DNA from: JBCCSZ01 sp039199225
GTDB lineage: Bacteria; Bacteroidota; Bacteroidia; Chitinophagales; Saprospiraceae
Direction of reading: 5' to 3'
Assembly: GCA_039199225.1 (NCBI GenBank)
Contig: JBCCSZ010000089.1
Location: forward strand, 1 to 24,878
Length of the DNA: 24,878 nt
Both the position numbers and the translations under genes were made by a program. Below the pieces are notes generated by a model. The model searched no databases and was not told the origin of the DNA. It worked only from the letters and a program-made list of their open reading frames with translations. Position 1 is the stretch's first letter. Every line of letters begins with the position of its first letter. Below are positions 1 to 6,747 of this stretch, one piece after another.

Positions 1-2336
1 AGATTTAAAGTGACAGAAGGAATAACGCCGAACAGGTAGGTTTTCTCCGCATAAGTCGCTTGTGGATTGTCTTCCTCCTGTCTGAAATTTATACTGTAGG
101 GGTTTTTGCGTCCATAGACATTGTAAACGCTGATGAGCAATTCATTCTCGATCCTACCAAACCATTTGTTGCGCCCTTTGATGGTGGTAGCAATGTCCAA
201 TCGATGGTAGGAAGGTAGGCGCTCGGCATTGCGTTCGGAGTAGACCGGTACGACCGTTCCCATGAATTCGTAGCGGCCTGTCGGAAAGGTCACTGCGCTC
301 CCTGTGGAGTACACCCAATTGGCAGAAAAATTAAATCGCTTGCGCCAGTCATACGATAAGACCAGTGAAAAATCGTGGGTTTTATCATGTCGGGCAGGAT
401 ACCACTGGTTTTGGTTGATCCCTTCGATTTTCTTTTCGGTGCGTGAAAAGGTATAACCAACCCAGCCCGTTAGATTGCCCTTTGTTTTTTGCAGCAACAA
501 TTCGACACCATATGCCCTGGCCTCTCCAAAGCGCAACTCTCCCTCCAACTGCTTGTTGAGCAATAGCTCGGCATGGTCTCTGAAGTCAATGGAATTTTCA
601 AATCGCTTGTAAAATACTTCGACGGAGGCTTCAAGGGAATTGTCCAGAAAGTTGCGAAAATACCCACCGGCCAACTGGTCGGCCATCTGGGGTTTGATGT
701 TCGGGCTACTGGGAAACCATACATCCAAAGGAGAAGAGGCAGTTGTATTGGAGGCCAGTTGTATGTATTGGGCCATGCGGTTGTAGCTCAATTTGACAGA
801 GCTTTTACCATCTAGCTTGTAGCGCATACCAATGCGAGGCTCAAAGGAATAGTAAGAATTGTATATGTCACTCCCTTGGTGTACGGTACTATCGATGGGA
901 TTGAATTGCTCGTCGAAGTTCCAAACGGTCTGCGGTCCAAAATTGTGAAAGCTGGAAAAGCGCAATCCATAATCTATCTTGAAGCGATCTCCTATGGACT
1001 GTTCGTTGCTCACATAAATCGCATTTTCCAAACTCTTTTGGCGATCCAGCTTGAGTTCGTTGAAAATGGTCTCATCACCAATTCCTCTGGCCACACCGGG
1101 GTCAATGAGGTGATAAATGGACTGTAGGCCAAAGCGCAGCGTATTGTCTGGGTTGATGAAGGCTGTAAAGTCGAGCTTGAGGCCGTGGTCTTTGAGGAGG
1201 GATTTCCATTCAAAGGCATCTACGCCTGAAGGCTCCCCCAGGAAGTAGTCGAATTCACTGTAATAATAGGTCAGGTTGGAAAACAGTTTGGGGCTGAACA
1301 AGTGATTCCAACGGATGGTTCCGGTGCGATTTCCCCAATCGGTTCTGAATTCTCCCGACTGATCGAATACATCCCGACCAAAATAACTGGAAAGAAAAAT
1401 TCGGTCTTTTTCCCCTAACTTAAAATTGACCTTACCGTTGAGGTCGTAGAAGAACAGCTTACTTTTATTTAGGGTCGTATCGCTGCTCAGCTTTAGAAAA
1501 AGGTCCACATAAGTCCGCCGGCCAGCCAGCATAAAGGAGCCCTTATCTTTGCCAATGGGTGCTTCTATGTTAAGGCGACTGGAAATGGAACCGATGCCAG
1601 CCGAGCCGCTGAACCGCTTTGCATTGCCTTCTTTCATTCGGATGTCTACCACCGAGGACAAACGGCCGCCATAGTAGGAAGGAATGCCTCCCTTGTACAG
1701 CTTCATATCTTTGACGGCATCCGGATTGAAAACAGAAAAGAAGCCCAACAGGTGAGAGACATTGTACACGGGGGCTTCATCTAGTAGTACCAGGTTTTGG
1801 TCTACATTCCCCCCTCGAACGTAAAAACCCGAGGTCCCTTCTCCAACGGTCTGCACCCCCGGAAGCAATTGGATGGCTTTGATGACGTCTACCTCGCCCA
1901 ACAAGGCTGGCATTTTCTTAATGGATTGTACATTCAACTTGACTTGGCTCATGCCCACTTCCTCGATGTGCTGGTCTTCTTTCTCTGCTGTGACGATGAC
2001 TTCCTCGATCTCTACTGACGCAGACCCCAAATCCATGTCTTGGCTTTGATCCGCTTGTAGGTTGAGTTCTACGACTTGATCTTGGTATCCTAAGTAAGAG
2101 AAAACAAATGTATGTGTGCCAGCCGGAACAGTCAGGGAATAAAAACCATACAAATTGCTGGTAACACCTAGGGCTAGTTCTGGCACATAAACGGTGGCAC
2201 TGATGAGCGCCTCTCCTGTCTGAGCATCGCGGATGTAGCCGCTGAGGGTATGGGTTTGTTGTTGCGCTAGTGTAGTCAAAGACAAGCAACAGCCTATTAA
2301 GAATGCTGACAGTACTTTGAGGATTTTGATTTTCAT
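1..2336 (-). CDS. TonB-dependent receptor with carboxypeptidase-like N-terminal domain (3' end outside window)
   Basis: Outer-membrane active transporter; substrate unknown. Read on the minus strand, the frame is open from ATG at 2336 to base 1, at least 778 codons. A signal peptide (MKIKILKVLSAFLIGCC..., cleavage near LAQ, residue ~25) is followed by a CarboxypepD_reg-like beta-sandwich (~28-110, beginning LSGYIRDAQTGEALISATV), a plug domain (~112-240, with GEVDVIKAIQLLPGV and GFYVRGGNVDQNLVLLDEA) and a beta-barrel. The last visible residues (LFGVIPSVTLN) align with the C-terminus of the second receptor in this window (15673-18387), so only a few codons are missing. It lacks the STN domain that the second receptor has. 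The 5' flank has no clear ribosome binding site, as is usual in Bacteroidota. A DUF4249 partner could lie just outside the window; that is inference. Confidence 0.95.
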   Translation of the reverse strand, partial: MKIKILKVLSAFLIGCCLSLTTLAQQQTHTLSGYIRDAQTGEALISATVYVPELALGVTSNLYGFYSLTVPAGTHTFVFSYLGYQDQVVELNLQADQSQDMDLGSASVEIEEVIVTAEKEDQHIEEVGMSQVKLNVQSIKKMPALLGEVDVIKAIQLLPGVQTVGEGTSGFYVRGGNVDQNLVLLDEAPVYNVSHLLGFFSVFNPDAVKDMKLYKGGIPSYYGGRLSSVVDIRMKEGNAKRFSGSAGIGSISSRLNIEAPIGKDKGSFMLAGRRTYVDLFLKLSSDTTLNKSKLFFYDLNGKVNFKLGEKDRIFLSSYFGRDVFDQSGEFRTDWGNRTGTIRWNHLFSPKLFSNLTYYYSEFDYFLGEPSGVDAFEWKSLLKDHGLKLDFTAFINPDNTLRFGLQSIYHLIDPGVARGIGDETIFNELKLDRQKSLENAIYVSNEQSIGDRFKIDYGLRFSSFHNFGPQTVWNFDEQFNPIDSTVHQGSDIYNSYYSFEPRIGMRYKLDGKSSVKLSYNRMAQYIQLASNTTASSPLDVWFPSSPNIKPQMADQLAGGYFRNFLDNSLEASVEVFYKRFENSIDFRDHAELLLNKQLEGELRFGEARAYGVELLLQKTKGNLTGWVGYTFSRTEKKIEGINQNQWYPARHDKTHDFSLVLSYDWRKRFNFSANWVYSTGSAVTFPTGRYEFMGTVVPVYSERNAERLPSYHRLDIATTIKGRNKWFGRIENELLISVYNVYGRKNPYSINFRQEEDNPQATYAEKTYLFGVIPSVTLN

Positions 2337-2816
2337 TAGGTTGCTAATTTTTCGTCGGCGACGGATGAATACAATACAATTTGAATTTCATCCTAGTGAC
2401 GAAAAAATCTTCAGCCACCCCCATTCGCACCCCCTCTAATTCTATAAACTCATTATTTTTTCGGTCCAAGAGATTCAAAATTCGGACGAATCCATCAATC
2501 GATCTGTAAGTCTGATCGCTCCAAACCAGCATGCCGAATCGACTGCCAAACGGCTCATTTTCTCCTTGTCCATCCCATTTGGGACAATTCTGGCCTAGTC
2601 TGGACGATTTTGGTCATGCCTGGATGATTTTGGCTTACTTAAACTGCTTATAAACAGTCATTTATGGCATACTGGCAAAAATTTTGGTATCCTTTATCTC
2701 AACGATTCACCTCCCCTTTTCACACATATTTTTTCGGCTTTTAGTAGAGAAAGCAGCTATTCGATCCATCGAATGGACCACTCTCCTTTTGGCTACCATC
2801 AATCATAAATATACTC
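2337..2816. other. Divergent intergenic region with 20-bp repeat array
   Basis: This 480-bp gap separates the minus-strand receptor from the plus-strand M43 protease. It contains the three-copy repeat array at 2582-2633. I see no clean TAnnTTTG element for either gene; TATCCTTT at 2687-2694 is the nearest weak candidate for the plus-strand gene. A 62-codon minus-strand frame at 2344-2532 is present but has no recognisable features and is not called. Confidence 0.6.
2582..2633 (+). repeat. Three 12-bp direct repeats at exact 20-bp period, putative AraC-type operator array
   Basis: The units are GGACAATTCTGG (2582-2593), GGACGATTTTGG (2602-2613) and GGATGATTTTGG (2622-2633); start-to-start spacing is 20 bp both times, with unrelated 8-bp spacers. 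Two helical turns of spacing is typical of sites contacted by the paired helix-turn-helix units of AraC-family proteins. The same unit in the same orientation recurs at 9648-9720, just after the AraC-type regulator gene. The array lies 183 bp before the M43 protease start and could also serve the divergent receptor gene. The repeat is seen directly; the operator role is inferred. Confidence 0.7.
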
Positions 2817-5800
2817 ATGAAGCTAACGACACTACTGGCTATCTTTACTTTGTCAGGTATTTTTATAACTCCTATTCATTTACAGGCACAAGAAGCCTGT
2901 GCCACAGACATTATTCATCAAAAGGCACTGGCAAACGATCCGGCTTTTCGATTGAGGGTGTTGGAAAGCGAAGCCCAGCTCCAGCGACAAATAGCCCTCT
3001 CAGGAGGCGCTCGCTTGAGAGGAGCGTCCTGCGATACCCTCCCGGTCGTTGTGCACGTACTGCACACTGGCCAAGCCGAAGGCACGGGACTCAACATTTC
3101 CGACGCTCAAATACAGTCGGCCATCGACAACCTCAATGATGTCTTTAGCGGCGACATAGGCAATACCGGTACCGATATTCCAATCCGCTTTGCGCTGGCA
3201 AGCCGGGCGCCTGGCGGTGGTGCCACCAATGGCATCAATCGCATCAATGCTACAGGTGTCGAAGATTATGAAAACATAGGGATCACTGCCGACGCTAGCC
3301 GCCTGAACCTGTTCAACCTCAGCCGCTGGAATCCAGCGCAGTACATCAACATCTGGACAACCAACCTCATCGATAACGGAACAAGTACCAAAGGCTTTGC
3401 AACCCTGCCACCTGCCGACCTACGCTACGATGGCATCGTCCTGCTATACAACAACATGGGCTATGACCCCACTGGGAGCCTTGGCTATACCATGGAAAGC
3501 GGCCGAACACAAAACGAAACCCTCATCCACGAGATGGGCCATTACCTCAATCTGTACCACACCTTTCAGGGAGACGATTCCGGCTGCCCTTCCGACTCAG
3601 ACTGTAACACAGATGGCGATTTGTGCTGCGATACCGACCCACACCAAAGGACAAGTAGCGTGGGCTGCTGGACCGGCGTGACCAACAGCTGCACTGGTAG
3701 CTATTTCGGAACCGTCGTCCAAAACTATATGGCCTATTCCAGTGAGAGTTGCCGCGACCGATTTACCAGCGACCAGATCGACCGGATGACCGCAACCATC
3801 AGCGGCACCCGAAATACCTTGCTCAACGGCTGGGCCTTCGAGGATACGCATGGCGCTTCCGTGGTGACAGCCTCCTGCACCCCTACGACACAAAATATCG
3901 CCGAAGGCTACTATTACGGCCCTACCAACATAGAAATCAACGGACAGAAAATCTCTACTGGGAGCGCGCTGGAAGACAATGGCTATGTGGAGGATACCGA
4001 TAAGCGATTTTTACTCGAAGCAGGAACAACTTACTCGGTCAGCGTAAGCAATTCAGGAGTCGGTAATGAATTCCTATTTATCTACATCGATTATGAAAAC
4101 GATGGAGATTTCGGCGGCAGTGGTGATGACTTTCACTTTGTCAATGCCAATACGTCCTGGACCACTAACATCACCACGCCCAACAGTCCACTGTACAATA
4201 CACCTATCCGCATTCGCTTTTTGACCAATAATACCACTGCGGGCTATACCAACGGTTGTGCCAACCCCAGTTACGGGCAGGCAGAAGACTATGTACTCTA
4301 TTTTACCAGCTCCGCTGCCCTGAGCAGCTCTGCGGCTGCATTGGAAAACTTCAACGCCATTTGGCCCAGTAGTTCTCCCGCACAAACGTTTACGGTATCT
4401 GGTGACGATCTGGAAGCAGATGCAAAGCTCAGCTTGAGCGGATCGGATTTCGAACTGTCTACCGATGGCAGTACCTACAGCGCTTCCCTTACATTGAATG
4501 AAAGTGGTGGAAACCTGCAAAGCGAACCCGTCACCATCTACACCCGGCTGAAATCGGGCCTGAGCGAAGGCCATTACCAGGATTCCATTGCCATAAGCAG
4601 TACCAATGCGGATACTGTTTGGGTCAACCTAAGTGGCCATACCGGCGAAATCAACCAAAGCAGGGGGAATGCCCTCAGCTTGGATGGAACGGGGGATTAT
4701 GCCTTGGCAGACGATTACGTCGGCATCACCGGAGGCAATTCCAGGACCTACGAAGCCTGGATCAAAACAACCGATTCGGATGGAGCCATTCTTGCCAATG
4801 GGATCAACTCCACCGGCCAAAAATGGATCATCCGCTTAAACAATGGCCAGTTGAGGACGGAAATCAACGGTGGCTACATCCGAGGAACAACAAATATTGA
4901 CGATGGCCTTTGGCATCACATTGCTGTTGTACTGGATAACAGCGGCGGTGCTACTTTGAGCAATACCACCCTTTATGTCGATGGCTCAGCCGAAACCATA
5001 TCTGCCTCCTCTGGCACCAGTAGCACCATCAATACGGCCAGCTCGCAAAATGTTTGGATTGGTAATGACCATTCGACCCGCTATTTAGACGGAGAAATCG
5101 ACGAAGTACGCATCTGGTCTGTTGTCAAAACACAAACTGAACTCCGAACCAACATGCATTTGACACTGGATGGAAGCGAAAGTGGGCTGGAAGCTTACTT
5201 ACAATTCAACGAGAGTACCGGCTCAGCTGTCGGAGAGGACATCAATGGATATGACTTCACACTGAATGGAGACGCCACATTCATCAGCTCGACCCTGGAT
5301 GTCGCTGGCGGTGTTTGTTCCACCGTTAGCTTGGGTGGTACGGGCAGTAGTGGCTTGGAAGTCGATGTCAACAGTTTGCAAATCGACTTTACGGATGGTG
5401 GAACGGCGCCAAATGGCGACTTGGTCGTCTTCTTGCTCAACGACAAACCAGCAGGAGGCAATGGCGACAATTTTGAAGCGACACAGCATTGGATAGTCCG
5501 CAATTTTGGCAGCAATCAAAGTGCATTGAACATCGCGTCGATCAGAACAACACTCCAAACGAGCGACCCACTACTAGCCTATGACGAAACCACGATGAGC
5601 CTTTACAAGCGCGCCTCTGGCTCCGATGGCAGTTGGACAACTGTTGCTTCGTCGGCTGCTACTACCGATCCTGCTAGTGGAGAGATTTTCTTCAACAGCC
5701 TCAGTGGCTTTACCGGTTTCAGCCAGCTCAGCGTTGGCAATAGTGGTCTTCTTTTGCCTGTCAACTGGCAGTCTTTTAGTGCGGTGCGCTTAAATGCTGG

Positions 5801-6302
5801 AGAAGTAGCCCTAGAATGGACGACAAGCGAGGAAATAGACTGTAAGAGCTACGAGATGGAAATGAGTTACAATGGCAAGCAGTTTTCTTCCTTAGGGGAA
5901 GTCGCTTGTCAGGGACAATCTAATGGAACTGCCCATTACAGGGAAGTGGTTCAAGAGTCAAAGGCTGCCTTTTACCGCCTACGACAGGTAGATTTTGATG
6001 GCAAAAACTCCTTTAGTGAACTTCGATATGTGGAGGCCATTGCCGCCAGTCGTTCTTTCCGCGTATTTCCAAATCCAACCAATGGTTTTGTGATGCTGCA
6101 AAGTGAATCCATAAGAGCTGAAGAGATTGTGCGTCTCGAATTGGTCAGTTCCAATGGTCAACGCTTACTACAGTTCAGTGGAACCCTCAGCGCGCTGAAC
6201 AACCAACTAAACGCATCTCTGAGCAAACTGCCCAAGGGGGTTATGCTCTTACAAGTTCGAACAGATAAAGATACTTATACACAACGCCTATTGATCCACT
6301 AA
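2817..6302 (+). CDS. Secreted M43-family (pappalysin-like) metalloprotease with GEVED, LamG and T9SS sorting domains
   Basis: Extracellular or cell-surface zinc endopeptidase, 1161 residues. A signal peptide (~1-25, ending LQAQ) precedes an M43 catalytic domain: zinc motif HEMGHYLNLYH with ligands His238, His242 and His248, catalytic Glu239, and a Met-turn NYMAY with Met305; the cysteine-rich stretch between them is typical of cytophagalysin-like enzymes. Next come a GEVED domain (~360-494, ending GQAEDYVLYF), an Ig-like segment (~500-605), a LamG/concanavalin-like domain (~617-800, with WHHIAVVLDNSGG and IDEVRIWS), the fibronectin-like linker usual before sorting domains (LPVNWQSFSAVRLNAGEVAL) and a type A T9SS C-terminal domain from ~1080 (FRVFPNPTNGFV). 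The C-terminal domain predicts export through the Por machine, which is not encoded here. A strong terminator follows. The substrate is unknown; a repeat array upstream suggests specific regulation. Confidence 0.95.
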   Translation: MKLTTLLAIFTLSGIFITPIHLQAQEACATDIIHQKALANDPAFRLRVLESEAQLQRQIALSGGARLRGASCDTLPVVVHVLHTGQAEGTGLNISDAQIQSAIDNLNDVFSGDIGNTGTDIPIRFALASRAPGGGATNGINRINATGVEDYENIGITADASRLNLFNLSRWNPAQYINIWTTNLIDNGTSTKGFATLPPADLRYDGIVLLYNNMGYDPTGSLGYTMESGRTQNETLIHEMGHYLNLYHTFQGDDSGCPSDSDCNTDGDLCCDTDPHQRTSSVGCWTGVTNSCTGSYFGTVVQNYMAYSSESCRDRFTSDQIDRMTATISGTRNTLLNGWAFEDTHGASVVTASCTPTTQNIAEGYYYGPTNIEINGQKISTGSALEDNGYVEDTDKRFLLEAGTTYSVSVSNSGVGNEFLFIYIDYENDGDFGGSGDDFHFVNANTSWTTNITTPNSPLYNTPIRIRFLTNNTTAGYTNGCANPSYGQAEDYVLYFTSSAALSSSAAALENFNAIWPSSSPAQTFTVSGDDLEADAKLSLSGSDFELSTDGSTYSASLTLNESGGNLQSEPVTIYTRLKSGLSEGHYQDSIAISSTNADTVWVNLSGHTGEINQSRGNALSLDGTGDYALADDYVGITGGNSRTYEAWIKTTDSDGAILANGINSTGQKWIIRLNNGQLRTEINGGYIRGTTNIDDGLWHHIAVVLDNSGGATLSNTTLYVDGSAETISASSGTSSTINTASSQNVWIGNDHSTRYLDGEIDEVRIWSVVKTQTELRTNMHLTLDGSESGLEAYLQFNESTGSAVGEDINGYDFTLNGDATFISSTLDVAGGVCSTVSLGGTGSSGLEVDVNSLQIDFTDGGTAPNGDLVVFLLNDKPAGGNGDNFEATQHWIVRNFGSNQSALNIASIRTTLQTSDPLLAYDETTMSLYKRASGSDGSWTTVASSAATTDPASGEIFFNSLSGFTGFSQLSVGNSGLLLPVNWQSFSAVRLNAGEVALEWTTSEEIDCKSYEMEMSYNGKQFSSLGEVACQGQSNGTAHYREVVQESKAAFYRLRQVDFDGKNSFSELRYVEAIAASRSFRVFPNPTNGFVMLQSESIRAEEIVRLELVSSNGQRLLQFSGTLSALNNQLNASLSKLPKGVMLLQVRTDKDTYTQRLLIH

Positions 6303-6361
6303 GAGGATCTTAAACACAGTGACCTGCTAAAGTTGCTTCATCAACAGAACAGGATTTCCAT

Positions 6362-6396
6362 CAGGCTTTCTTCCATCATGGAAGGAAGCCTGTTTT
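6362..6396 (+). terminator. Rho-independent terminator after the M43 protease gene
   Basis: The arms 6362-6376 and 6378-6392 form a near-perfect stem of about 14-15 bp with a single G-U wobble and a tiny loop, immediately followed by TTTT at 6393-6396. It starts 59 bp after the protease stop codon and isolates that gene from the downstream regulator. Confidence 0.9.
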
Positions 6397-6491
6397 GTAT
6401 CTTATCACTATATTCTTCTGCCGCACTTGATTTTTTGGTTCTTTTGCTTTTAGTTTGAACAAAAATAATATTCGGATAAAATCAAGATTGA

Positions 6492-6524
6492 CCAAAATCG
6501 CATTATAATTTATTTGTATATTTG
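6492..6524 (+). promoter_or_regulatory. Promoter of the AraC-type regulator with an inverted CGATTTTGG site
   Basis: TATATTTG at 6517-6524, followed by CACC, is an excellent match to the Bacteroidota -7 element TAnnTTTG. No ideal -33 TTTG is seen at standard spacing; a TTG lies at 6488-6490. CCAAAATCGCAT at 6492-6503 contains, on the reverse strand, the exact 9-mer CGATTTTGG shared with the two repeat arrays, and falls just upstream of the -7 box. That placement would suit autoregulation by the downstream gene product; this is inference. Confidence 0.6.
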
Positions 6525-6747
6525 CACCTTAGAGACAACTTTGACTGACAGATGACCAGCATCCTTAAGTAGTAATGCTGAAATGTTCCTGCGCAATTTT
6601 TAGGTCGCCGTCGTTCAGTCACAGATATGCCGAACAGCCTATTGTACAGGCGATTTTATAGCCACTTGTCCTGAAGGTTCAAATTGTTCTTACCCGTTTC
6701 TGACTTAAGTGATAGCCCCTGAATTTGTATGATCGTAAACAAATTGT
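6525..6747 (+). other. Long 5' leader of the regulator gene
   Basis: If transcription starts just after the TATATTTG box, the regulator mRNA has a leader of over 200 nt. A hairpin CAGCAT/ATGCTG with a 12-nt loop lies near its 5' end (about 6559-6582). I recognise no known riboswitch or small RNA family, and no convincing ORF other than the overlapping start of the regulator. Confidence 0.4.

Noticed and set aside
2344..2532. 62-codon minus-strand ORF before the first TonB receptor
   Set aside because: No recognisable feature, no promoter or ribosome site; it sits in the probable receptor leader.
2582..2633. Repeat array as a possible CRISPR
   Set aside because: Units are 12 bp with 8-bp spacers, degenerate and only three to four copies, and no cas genes are present; the geometry fits operator sites.
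2684..3139. 151-codon plus-strand ORF overlapping the protease start
   Set aside because: Different frame from the M43 protease signal peptide and rich in Arg/Ser/His after the overlap, typical of a shifted frame.
4074..4574. 166-codon minus-strand ORF
   Set aside because: Antisense to the GEVED/Ig-like part of the M43 protease; composition follows the sense codons.
6660..6700. GGTTCAAAT resembling a tRNA T-loop in the regulator leader
   Set aside because: No matching acceptor stem, anticodon arm or 3' end around it.
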